Made by a program: the position numbers and the translations under genes. The notes beneath the pieces were generated by a model. It worked only from the letters and a program-made list of their open reading frames with translations. It was not told the origin of the DNA and did no database searches. A DNA stretch of 64,000 bases from JANYHF01 sp963732765 (GTDB taxonomy: Bacteria > Pseudomonadota > Alphaproteobacteria > Rhizobiales > Hyphomicrobiaceae): NCBI GenBank assembly GCA_963732765.1, contig CAVTAS010000003.1, positions 744,001-808,000 on the forward strand, read 5' to 3'. Shown piece after piece: positions 48,001 to 55,770 of this stretch (position 1 is its first letter; the number at the start of each line of letters is the position of its first letter).

Positions 48001-49704
48001 TCAATAGTAGCCCGCCCCGTGCATGAGCTTGTCGACTGCGGACTGCGCCTCAATCAGCGCGTCCCGGTCGCTGACCTCGCGCCGCAAAGCGCGGTGGATG
48101 GCGTCGCCAAGGATCATCTCGATACTGAGATATTCCGGCACCGGCGGCCGCGGCCAGGATTTCAGCAGGTTGAGCTTGGCCAGCTGATCCACCACGCTCA
48201 CGATCGGCGAGGTGGCGGCCGCCTCCGGGTCGGCGCTGACGCTGAAGCGAGGGGCGACCGGAAAACCATTGCGGACATTGGCTTTCATCGCTTCGGGCGA
48301 CGTCATCCAGGCGATCGCCTCGAAGGCGAGTTCGACGCGCGCTTCGGGAAGATTGTTTGGTATGCCGAGCAGGAAGCCGCCAATCGGATTGTTGGACGCG
48401 CCGCCCGGCCCCTTGGGCTGCTGCAGGTAGGCGACCTTGTGCTTCACCGCCGACGTGATGTCGGTCTCGAAGCGGGACGCCCGCACCGTCCAGCAATAGG
48501 CCATCGCCGCCTGGCCCTTGAGGAACGACGTGGTACGGCGGTCCCAGTCCATCTCCAGGATGTCGGGAGGCGAAAACTCGATCAGCCGGTGCAGGTAGTC
48601 CAGCACATGCACGCCGGCGTCAGATAAGATCTGTGGACGGAGTTGCTCCCCGACGGCGCGGTCGACAGTAAAGAACAGCCGCGACTTCGGGATCTTCAGG
48701 ATGGACTCGCCGCAGCACGCCATCAGGAACATGAAGGTGGAGGCGATCGGCATGCCGCGCCCGCCATTCCAGGCGATGCCATAAAGCTGCTTGGCCGGCT
48801 TGTGGAAGTGCCTGGCTGCGGCGACGGTCTCATCGAACGTGGACGGATAATCGATGCGGTCGCGCTCGAACAGATCGGTGCGGGCGGCCAGCAATTCGAT
48901 GGTGCAGTAGATCGGCACGCCGATTTGCCGGCCCTGCCACGACCCCATCGACCAAACCGAGGGATGGAAGTCGTGCGGCGAGATCGAGGAGGCTTCGATG
49001 TGGGAGTTGAGCGGACGGAAGACATCCTTCTGGGCCACCTCGCCCAGCCATGGGGCATTGAAGGCGACGATGTCGTAGGCCGATGTCGGCCGCGCGGCAT
49101 TCTCGATCAGGCGGGTATGCAGGTCCGGCAGCTTCAGTAGCTCGAAGTTCTTGCGCGACGACATGTTGTTGCGGAAGTCCGACCACATGTTGGTCATCGA
49201 GGCGAAATAGTTGTCGTCGTTGAGCAGGAACTTCAGCTCGCGCTTGCCGCGGAACAGGCTCTCGATCAGGCGCGGCGGCGGGATGATCTGGGCAGCGAAA
49301 TAGGAGCCGCCGAAATAGTAACTGTCCTCGTCCTCCGCTTTGGGGCGCAAGCCGAAGGTCTCGGCAAGGAGCGATTTGACGTGCTTGGCGTATTGCGTGA
49401 AGGCTGCTGAGAGTTCGGGACTGGGGACCAGTGCAAAACTACGTCCGGTCTCGCTTGAGGCCTTCTTCACGATGTGGCCAGCCTCGATCAGGTCGTGGAT
49501 GCGCCGGTTGGCGGTGGCGAACGGAATGTTGGCGATCGAGGCCAACGACGAGATGGTCACCACCGATCCCGTCAGGTTCTGCTTGATCAGATAGAGCAGG
49601 ATGTTCCAGGAGGCGTCCTCCTCGGCAATCGGCACCAGTTCGCGGTAGGGTCCGCGCACGCGCTCCAGGAACGTGATGATACGCAGCAGCTCGTATTCTG
49701 TCAT
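48001..49704 (-). CDS. Winged-helix domain fused to a family 1 solute-binding domain (putative sugar-responsive regulator)
   Basis: A 567-residue protein without a signal peptide. Residues about 1-115 resemble a MarR-like winged helix: ASWNILLYLIKQNLTGSVVTISSLASIANIPFATANRRIHDLIEAGHIVKK. From about residue 150 on it is a family 1 (CUT1-type) extracellular solute-binding fold: ELKFLLNDDNYFASMTNMWSDF, YDIVAFNAPWLGEVAQKDVFRPLN, GSWQGRQIGVPIYCTIELLAARTDLFE and GGFLLGIPNNLPEARVELAFEAIAWMTSPEAM. A solute-binding fold kept in the cytoplasm next to a DNA-binding domain suggests ligand-controlled transcription. It is the last gene of the - strand operon, 11 bases after the dehydrogenase gene. It may regulate this operon and the divergent importer. 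No exact family name is recognised. Confidence 0.85.
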   Translation of the reverse strand: MTEYELLRIITFLERVRGPYRELVPIAEEDASWNILLYLIKQNLTGSVVTISSLASIANIPFATANRRIHDLIEAGHIVKKASSETGRSFALVPSPELSAAFTQYAKHVKSLLAETFGLRPKAEDEDSYYFGGSYFAAQIIPPPRLIESLFRGKRELKFLLNDDNYFASMTNMWSDFRNNMSSRKNFELLKLPDLHTRLIENAARPTSAYDIVAFNAPWLGEVAQKDVFRPLNSHIEASSISPHDFHPSVWSMGSWQGRQIGVPIYCTIELLAARTDLFERDRIDYPSTFDETVAAARHFHKPAKQLYGIAWNGGRGMPIASTFMFLMACCGESILKIPKSRLFFTVDRAVGEQLRPQILSDAGVHVLDYLHRLIEFSPPDILEMDWDRRTTSFLKGQAAMAYCWTVRASRFETDITSAVKHKVAYLQQPKGPGGASNNPIGGFLLGIPNNLPEARVELAFEAIAWMTSPEAMKANVRNGFPVAPRFSVSADPEAAATSPIVSVVDQLAKLNLLKSWPRPPVPEYLSIEMILGDAIHRALRREVSDRDALIEAQSAVDKLMHGAGYY

Positions 49705-49715
49705 ACGTGCACGTC

Positions 49716-50591
49716 TTACCCCGCGAGCCCGGCGTTACGGCGTGCAATGACGGAGAGAGCCGACCAGTCCTTCTCGCCATGACCGGCCGCCAGCCCCTCA
49801 AGCAGATGATCGCGCACCAGGCTCGCCATGGGCAGCGGCGTCTGCGAGGCGTGCCCGGCTTCCAGCGCAAGGCTGACATCCTTTAGCCCAAGCGGCATCT
49901 TGAAGCCGGCGGGCTCGAAGCGGCGGGTATTTATGAGTTCTGCGTAGACCTTGAAGGCCGGAGCCGCGAACAGCGTTGAGGTCATGATCTCGGCAAAGAC
50001 CTTGGGATCGACGCCGCCCTTCTCGGCCAGCGCAAAGGCTTCCGACAGCATCTCGATCGAGGCGGCCAACATGAAATTGCCGGTGATCTTGACCAGATTG
50101 GCGTGCGCGGGATCGGTGCCGGCGCGCCAGGTCTTCTGCCCCATGGCGTCGAACAGCGGCTGCACGCGGGCGATCGCTTCGTCCGAGCCTCCGGCGACGA
50201 TGTTGAGCTTGGCAGCGGCGGCAACCTCGGCGCGACCGAACACGGGAGCGGCGACATAGTGGAGGCCGCGGGCCTTAAGGCGCTCACTGAGCGATTTGGC
50301 AAGCGCCACCGATACCGTCGCCATATTGACATGGACGAACCCTTTGGGGGCAGCTGCCAACAGATCGTCCGTAACAACCTCGTTGGTCGAGGCGTCGTTG
50401 GCCAGCATGCAGATCGCCGCCTCGCCCTTGAAGGCGTCGCCCGGCCGGGCAGCGACCGTTGCGCCCAGTGCGGCAAGTTCGGCCACAGGGCCAGGCGAGC
50501 GGTTCCACACCGTAACCGAGTGCCCAGCCTTGACGAGATTGGCTGCCATGGCCTTGCCCATGGTGCCGAGGCCTAGAAATCCAACGTTCAT
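49716..50591 (-). CDS. NAD(P)-dependent beta-hydroxyacid dehydrogenase (3-hydroxyisobutyrate dehydrogenase family)
   Basis: A 291-residue enzyme. ATG 50591 is favoured over 50597 because AAGGAG is 8 bases from the former and only 2 from the latter. The Rossmann motif is NVGFLGLGTMGKAMAANLVKAGH, with NRSPG following beta-2 and suggesting NADP use. The catalytic lysine is expected in HANLVKITGNFMLAASIEMLSEAF. The family's substrate-binding serine region reads VHVNMATVSV, slightly unusual. Members oxidise 3-hydroxy acids such as tartronate semialdehyde, glyoxylate or 3-hydroxyisobutyrate partners. It is 19 bases downstream of the CobW gene, in the same operon as a 2-oxoacid dehydrogenase. Confidence 0.9.
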   Translation of the reverse strand: MNVGFLGLGTMGKAMAANLVKAGHSVTVWNRSPGPVAELAALGATVAARPGDAFKGEAAICMLANDASTNEVVTDDLLAAAPKGFVHVNMATVSVALAKSLSERLKARGLHYVAAPVFGRAEVAAAAKLNIVAGGSDEAIARVQPLFDAMGQKTWRAGTDPAHANLVKITGNFMLAASIEMLSEAFALAEKGGVDPKVFAEIMTSTLFAAPAFKVYAELINTRRFEPAGFKMPLGLKDVSLALEAGHASQTPLPMASLVRDHLLEGLAAGHGEKDWSALSVIARRNAGLAG

Positions 50592-50610
50592 TGGCATAAC
50601 TCCTTCAGTG

Positions 50611-51780
50611 TCACGCGCCGCTCTTGGCCGCATCCTTCTGCGCCTGCTCGAAAGCAAGTCGGCCGCGTTCGCGCGCCTTGTAGGTGCGCGCGCTCATGCG
50701 GTCGAGCATTTCTATGATGTCTTTCAGCTCGGCGCGGGTCGTGCCCTGGGCGATGAAGACGATACGGCTGCGCTCGTCGGCGTCCGGCCAGCGGTCGAGC
50801 CAGGTCATGGTGTGCAAAATGTGCTGGGCGCCCTGGATCACGGCTGGCTTGCCCGGTTCCCCGGCGATATTGACGAGCCCCTTCACACGCAGCAGACCGG
50901 GACCGAGATTCTGATTGATGCCGGCGAGCAGGAACTGCAGCTCTTCGCGCGCCATCGGCTCGGTGCGGGTCAGCACGAAGCTCTCGATGCCGCGGTCGCG
51001 CAAGTGATCGGCGTGATCGTGATGATGATCATCGTGATCGTGCCCGTCGTGGCTATGTTCATGATCGTGGGAATGGTGCTGTTCGTGCGCTGCGAGCGCC
51101 AGCCATGGCAGGGGATCGGCGTTGGGGTCGGCGGCGTCGAAGCCGGGCGATTTCAGGAGGTCGATGCGCGGGGCAGCGTTTGGATCGTTGAGTTCGACTT
51201 TCGCGGCCGGAGCCAGTCGGGCGATGGTTGCGCGCAAAGCTTTTTCGACCGCTTGCGGATCGTCCTTTATCAGATCGATCTTGCTGATCAGGATGCGATC
51301 GGCGTAGGCGACTTGCCGGAGCGCCTCGTCGTGCTCCTTCAGTGTGCCCTCGAAATTCACGGCGTCCACGAGCGTCAGCACACTGGCGACGCGGTATAGC
51401 CCGTCGAGGTTCGGCTCGGAGAGAAACGCTTGCAGCACCGGCCCCGGTTCGGCCAGACCCGAGGTTTCGATCACGACGTTGTCGAACGCCGGAATGCGGC
51501 CGGACATGCGGCCCTGGTTGAGATCGACCAGCGTCGCCACAAGATCGCCACGCACGGTGCAGCACAGGCAGCCGTTCTCCAGCACCACGACGGCATCGTT
51601 GCTGGAGGCGAACAGTGAATGGTCGAGCCCGACCTCGCCGAATTCGTTCACCACCACGACGGTCTTGGCGAGTTCCGGCGCACGCAGGGCCGCATTGATC
51701 AGCGTGGTCTTGCCGCTGCCAAGAAAGCCCGTGACGAGCGTTACGGGGATGCGGAAGGGGGCTGTCTTTGCGGGGTCCAT
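50611..51780 (-). CDS. CobW/G3E family GTPase, metallochaperone-like
   Basis: A 389-residue COG0523 GTPase starting at ATG 51780. The Walker A is TGFLGSGKTTLINA, the metal-binding CxCC is ENGCLCCTVRGDL, switch region and Walker B are ETSGLAEPG, and base recognition is SKIDL. A His/Asp-rich insertion of about 25 residues near residue 240 (HHSHDHEHSHDGHDHD and on) should bind zinc or a similar metal. The CobW_C domain follows. Members deliver metals to client enzymes. Neighbouring clients could be the M24-fold protein or the dehydrogenases, but this is only positional. The open frame continues upstream to 52050 through a palindromic repeat and is not protein there. Confidence 0.92.
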   Translation of the reverse strand: MDPAKTAPFRIPVTLVTGFLGSGKTTLINAALRAPELAKTVVVVNEFGEVGLDHSLFASSNDAVVVLENGCLCCTVRGDLVATLVDLNQGRMSGRIPAFDNVVIETSGLAEPGPVLQAFLSEPNLDGLYRVASVLTLVDAVNFEGTLKEHDEALRQVAYADRILISKIDLIKDDPQAVEKALRATIARLAPAAKVELNDPNAAPRIDLLKSPGFDAADPNADPLPWLALAAHEQHHSHDHEHSHDGHDHDDHHHDHADHLRDRGIESFVLTRTEPMAREELQFLLAGINQNLGPGLLRVKGLVNIAGEPGKPAVIQGAQHILHTMTWLDRWPDADERSRIVFIAQGTTRAELKDIIEMLDRMSARTYKARERGRLAFEQAQKDAAKSGA

Positions 51781-51875
51781 GCCATGCGGCTCCGACGTTC
51801 GTCTTCCCGGCGAAGGCCGGGACCTGTCCAAGCCAGAGATAGCACTCGCCGGGTCCGATGCAAAAGGTCGTCTTT

Positions 51876-52081
51876 CCCTCTCCCCCGCCCCTTCGCGGGG
51901 GAGAGGGTGCCGCCCGAGCGCCCGAGCGCGAGGAAAAAAGCGGCGGGTGAGGGGCAGGGGCCTGCTCATGCACTCGCGCGGCCGGTACGGAGCAAGCGGC
52001 TGCCCCTCATCCGGCCCTCGCTCCCTCGCGCTTGGCGCTCGGGGGGCCACCTTCTCCCCCGCAAAGAGGCGGGGGAGAAGG
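51876..52081. repeat. Composite palindromic repeat between CobW and M24 genes
   Basis: Two hairpins, CCCTCTCCCCCGCC...GCGGGGGAGAGGG at 51876-51907 and CCTTCTCCCCCGC...GCGGGGGAGAAGG at 52050-52081, lie in inverted arrangement. They are similar to the 29221-29357 element. The 315-base gap between the two genes has no other content. Confidence 0.75.
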
Positions 52082-52095
52082 AGGTGGAGTGCGCC

Positions 52096-53349
52096 CTAGA
52101 ACACCTCGCAGCCCGGCAATCCACAGCTGATCAACCGGTCCGACGGGAAATTGGTGATGATCTCGCAGCCGTCCTTGGTGACCACGACCTCTTCCTCGAT
52201 GCGGGCCGCGCCCGAGCCGTCTTCGGCGCCTTTCCAGGTTTCCAGCGCAAACACCATGCCCTCTTTCAAGGGCTCGTTCTGGCCGCGGAAGCGCTTGGAG
52301 AAAATAGGACGCTCCCAGAGCGATAGGCCGACGCCGTGGCCGTACTGCAAGAGGAACGCCTCTTCCTCGTCGCGATAGCCGAACTCGTGCGCGTCCGGCC
52401 AGACGGCGGCGACCTCGTCGGGGGTCACGCCGGGCTTGATCATGTCGATCGAGGCGCTGATCCATTTGGACGCCGTCTCGTAGGCGTCGATTTGGTGCTT
52501 GTTCGGCTCGCCGCACATGAAGGTGCGGTAGTAGCAGGTGCGGTAGCCGTTGTAGGAATGCATGATGTCGAGGAAGATCATGTCGCCGGGCTGGATCATC
52601 CGGTCACTGAAGGTGTGCGAATGCGGGCGGCCGCGCTTGCCCGAGACGGAGTTCACGCATTCGACGCGCTCCGATCCCATGCGGAACAGGCGGTCGTTGG
52701 CGATGGCGACCAGCTCGTTTTCCTTCGTACCCGGACGAATGTTCTTGGCGATGTCGACATAGGTCGCATCGACCATGGCGGCGGCCATGCGCAGCAGTTC
52801 GATCTCGTCGTGGGTCTTGATCTCGCGCGCGTCGAGCAGCGCCTGCTGGCCGTCCACCACCTCGATGCCCTCGGCCTCCAGGGCCCGCAGCATCCCCAGC
52901 TCCATGATGTCGATGCCGAGCGGCTCCTTGTCGATGCCGTATTTCACCAGCGCCTTCTTGATCTGGCGGGCGAAGTCGCGCTGCACGTTCAAGCCCGGCG
53001 GGATCGCGCCCTGCATGGTGGTGATGGGGGCGGCGACATTGTCGGCGATCCAGGGCGAGGAGATGCGCTTTGCGGGCGGGGCCGGATCCCACAGGAAGGG
53101 CGAACCCTCAGCCGGGCACAGCGCGTAGCGGAAGAATTTGTCGCGCGCCCATTCGCCGATGTGGGTGGCCGTCACATAGCGGATGTTGTCGAAGTTGAAG
53201 CACAAGACGCCGCCGAGGCCGGCGAATTTGATGGCCTTTTGCGCGCGCGCGAGGCGGTCCTTGGAGAGGCGCGAATAGTCGACGCCCTGCTCCCAATCCT
53301 TGGCCATGGCGCCCCACGAGGCGGTTGAATGCGGGCTGTTGTACTTCAT
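52096..53349 (-). CDS. M24 family (Xaa-Pro peptidase/creatinase fold) protein with altered metal site
   Basis: A 417-residue creatinase/aminopeptidase-P fold protein starting at ATG 53349, with GGAGGAA upstream. The N-terminal creatinase domain includes GGVLCFNFDNIRYVTATHIGEW. In the C-terminal pita-bread domain I see LDIMHSYNGYRTCYYRTF, LQYGHGVGLSLWERP, FALETWKG and IEEEVVVTKDGCE. Compared with the metallopeptidase pattern of two Asp, one His and two Glu ligands, the second Asp position is Cys (GYRTCYYRT). A normal dinuclear metal peptidase site is therefore doubtful. Non-peptidase members include creatinase, ectoine hydrolase and DMSP lyase DddP; none can be chosen from sequence here. It follows the E2 gene by 154 bases. 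Confidence 0.88.
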   Translation of the reverse strand: MKYNSPHSTASWGAMAKDWEQGVDYSRLSKDRLARAQKAIKFAGLGGVLCFNFDNIRYVTATHIGEWARDKFFRYALCPAEGSPFLWDPAPPAKRISSPWIADNVAAPITTMQGAIPPGLNVQRDFARQIKKALVKYGIDKEPLGIDIMELGMLRALEAEGIEVVDGQQALLDAREIKTHDEIELLRMAAAMVDATYVDIAKNIRPGTKENELVAIANDRLFRMGSERVECVNSVSGKRGRPHSHTFSDRMIQPGDMIFLDIMHSYNGYRTCYYRTFMCGEPNKHQIDAYETASKWISASIDMIKPGVTPDEVAAVWPDAHEFGYRDEEEAFLLQYGHGVGLSLWERPIFSKRFRGQNEPLKEGMVFALETWKGAEDGSGAARIEEEVVVTKDGCEIITNFPSDRLISCGLPGCEVF

Positions 53350-53463
53350 TGTTTCCTCCAGGTCGTTCGTACGGGTGGCGTGCGCGACAAGTCTCGCTTC
53401 TACGCCTCTGGCACCGTGGCAGGCGCTCGCAAATTGGCTTGGCCACAAGTCTCGATGCGTAGG

Positions 53464-53481
53464 GGCGACACGTGTGTCGCC
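53464..53481. repeat. GGCGACAC/GTGTCGCC palindrome
   Basis: Perfect 8-base arms with a 2-base centre are preceded by GTAGG. This resembles the hairpin after fba at 33613-33640 and is probably another copy of a short dispersed element. Confidence 0.55.
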
Positions 53482-53503
53482 AATCTCGCAACACGACAGG
53501 CCA

Positions 53504-54784
53504 TCACGATGTTCTCCCCGATGACAGCTCTTGGGCCCAATCGCGGGTCTCGATAATGGACTTCAGTTTCGACAAATAGGCGGCGGAATAGGCGCCGTCG
53601 AAGGCGCGGTGATCAAAGCTCTGGCCGACCATGCCGATGAGACGCGAGGCGACGAAATCGCCTTCTGCGGTTTCGACGATGGCGGGGCGCTTGCGTATGG
53701 CGTCTACGGACAGAATGGCAACTTGCGGGGCATTGATAATGGGAGCGGTAAAGAGCGTTCCGAACGCACCGTTGTTGCTGATGGAGTAAGTGCCGCCCGA
53801 GAGATCGTCGGCACCGAGCTTACCGGAGCGCGCTTTCTCGACCATGCGTGCGATGGCCTTGGCGAGCCCGAGCGTGGTGAGATCGCCGGCGTTCTTGATG
53901 ACCGGCACGACCAGCCCGTTGTGATTGAGATCCACTGCGATGCCGAGATTGACGTCGCGCGACAGGCTCAGCGCTTTGCCGTCGAAGCGCGCGTTTACCT
54001 GCGGGAAGGCGTCGAGCGCCAGGCACACGGCGCGGGCGATGAAGGGCAGGTAAGTGATCGAAATGCCCTGCTCGGCCTTGAAGCGGGCCTTGATGTCCGC
54101 GCGCGCGGCCTCGACGGCGGTAAAGTCCGCTTCGATGGCCTGGAACACATGCGGGATGGTGCGCCAGTTCTCGGCGAGGCGATCGCCCGTCCGTTGGCGG
54201 ATAGTATTTAGCGTGACGATCTCGCCACCGACGAGCGCGATCGATGGGGTTGATGGCGCGGGTCCGCGCAGCGTGAGCGCCGACGATTTGGCCGTTTGGA
54301 GATGGGACGCGAGCACGCGTTGATCGACGCGGCGGACGTTCTCTTTGAGCGCGGCTTGTGCGACGGTTTCTATATCGAGGCCATTCTGTGCAATCAGCCG
54401 GCGTGCGAGCGGGCTGACGCGCACATCGCCCGCAGCCTTGGCCTTGCCGAATTGCCCCGTTGCTGTGCGCACTTCTTCGAAGGCGGAAAGTGCGGGCGCA
54501 ACAGGCTTTGCAGGCTTCGGCGCTGTGGCCGGTTTAGGAACTTCGGCCCCGCCATCCAAGACTGCGACCACGGTTCCGACCTTGGCCGTCACATCCTTGC
54601 CGATGCGGATATCCGTCAGCACGCCGCCTTCTGTCGCCTCGACCTCTACCGTTACCTTGTCGGTCTCGACCTCGAACAGCCGGTCGCCCACGGCCACCGT
54701 GTCGCCGACGGACTTGAACCAGGCGATGATCTTGCCCTCGGCGACCGTTTCGCCGAGCTGGGGCATGATGATGGTCGCGCTCAT
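53504..54784 (-). CDS. 2-oxoacid/acetoin dehydrogenase E2, dihydrolipoamide acyltransferase
   Basis: A 426-residue E2 subunit. Residues 1-80 are a lipoyl domain with the modified lysine in FEVETDKVTVEVEA. A Pro/Ala-rich linker leads to the subunit-binding domain (VRVSPLARRLIAQNGLDIETV). The C-terminal catalytic domain ends with SFDHRAFDGAYSAAYLSKLK; the His and Asp of DHRxxDG are present. It starts with an ATGA overlap on the E1 beta stop at 54784. It forms the core of the complex that transfers an acyl group from E1 to CoA. No E3 gene is encoded nearby, so a housekeeping lipoamide dehydrogenase must serve. Confidence 0.94.
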   Translation of the reverse strand: MSATIIMPQLGETVAEGKIIAWFKSVGDTVAVGDRLFEVETDKVTVEVEATEGGVLTDIRIGKDVTAKVGTVVAVLDGGAEVPKPATAPKPAKPVAPALSAFEEVRTATGQFGKAKAAGDVRVSPLARRLIAQNGLDIETVAQAALKENVRRVDQRVLASHLQTAKSSALTLRGPAPSTPSIALVGGEIVTLNTIRQRTGDRLAENWRTIPHVFQAIEADFTAVEAARADIKARFKAEQGISITYLPFIARAVCLALDAFPQVNARFDGKALSLSRDVNLGIAVDLNHNGLVVPVIKNAGDLTTLGLAKAIARMVEKARSGKLGADDLSGGTYSISNNGAFGTLFTAPIINAPQVAILSVDAIRKRPAIVETAEGDFVASRLIGMVGQSFDHRAFDGAYSAAYLSKLKSIIETRDWAQELSSGRTS

Positions 54785-55770
54785 GCACGCGATCCGTTCA
54801 TGACCTTGGCCACGCGGTCCACGATACGCGCCACCGACGGAATGGCCATGTCCTCGAGGTTGTCGGCCGCCGGCAGCGGGATGTGCGGTGTGGTGATGCG
54901 CACGATCGGGCCGTCCAGGTCCCAGAACACCTCGTCGGCGACGATCGAGACAACTTCCGCCCCCCAACCACACAGCCGTGGATTCTCTTCGACCGTGAAC
55001 AGACGACCGGTTTTGACGACCGAACCGAGGATGCATTGCGTATCCAGCGGCACCAGCGAGCGGACGTCGACAACCTCGGCGTCGATGCCGTGATCGCGGG
55101 CGAGGATCTCAGCGGCTGCCAGCGCGCGCGGCACCATCAGGGCGAGCGCGACGATGGTGCAATCGCGGCCGGGACGCAGGATCTTGGCCTTGCCGAGCAC
55201 GTCCAGGATTTCGCCGTCGGGCACTTCGCCCTTGGTGGCGTAGAGCGCCTTGTGTTCAAAAAACATCACGGGATCGGGGCTGCGCACGGACGCCGCCATC
55301 AGCCCTATGATATCGACGGGCGACGAGGGGGCGACAACCTTCAGCCCAGGGATCATCATGCACCAGTTCTCGACCGACTGCGAGTGTTGCGCGCCAAAGC
55401 GGACGCCCGCGCCATTGCCGAACCGGATCACCAGCGGGCAGCCAAACTGACCGTTGGTCATGTAGCGCTGCTTGGGGATTTCGTTGGCGATGAAGTCGAA
55501 GCAGACGGCGGCGAAGTCGGCGAACATCAGTTCCGCAATGGGTTTCAGGCCGGTCATGGCCGCGCCCATGGCGGCGCCGAGAATGGCCTGCTCGGAGATC
55601 GGCGTGTCGCGCACGCGTGAGGGCCCGAACTCCTCGTAGAGCCCGACCGTGGCCTTGAACACGCCGCCGGCCTTGCCGATATCCTCGCCGATCAGCACCA
55701 CGTCCTTGTCGCGGCGCATCTCCTGGGAAATGCCGCGGATCACCGCATCGCGATAGCTTAGTTCCGCCAT
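54781..55770 (-). CDS. 2-oxoacid/acetoin dehydrogenase E1 beta subunit
   Basis: A 329-residue transketolase-like E1 beta. Landmarks are VVLIGEDIGKAGGVFKATVGLYEEFG, DTPISEQAILGAAMGAAMTGLKPIAE, FGNGAGVRFGAQHSQS and EVVDVRSLVPLD. It binds thiamine diphosphate jointly with E1 alpha and helps acylate the E2 lipoyl group. The start overlaps the E1 alpha stop by 13 bases and the stop overlaps the E2 start by 4, so all three are translationally coupled. Acetoin, pyruvate or a branched-chain 2-oxoacid are possible substrates; the context of sugar catabolism does not decide. Confidence 0.94.
   Translation of the reverse strand: MAELSYRDAVIRGISQEMRRDKDVVLIGEDIGKAGGVFKATVGLYEEFGPSRVRDTPISEQAILGAAMGAAMTGLKPIAELMFADFAAVCFDFIANEIPKQRYMTNGQFGCPLVIRFGNGAGVRFGAQHSQSVENWCMMIPGLKVVAPSSPVDIIGLMAASVRSPDPVMFFEHKALYATKGEVPDGEILDVLGKAKILRPGRDCTIVALALMVPRALAAAEILARDHGIDAEVVDVRSLVPLDTQCILGSVVKTGRLFTVEENPRLCGWGAEVVSIVADEVFWDLDGPIVRITTPHIPLPAADNLEDMAIPSVARIVDRVAKVMNGSRA

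Noticed and set aside
50611..52050. CobW protein extended N-terminally to 52050.
   Set aside because: The extension translates the palindromic repeat at 51876-52050; the family start with a Walker A about 20 residues in fits ATG 51780.
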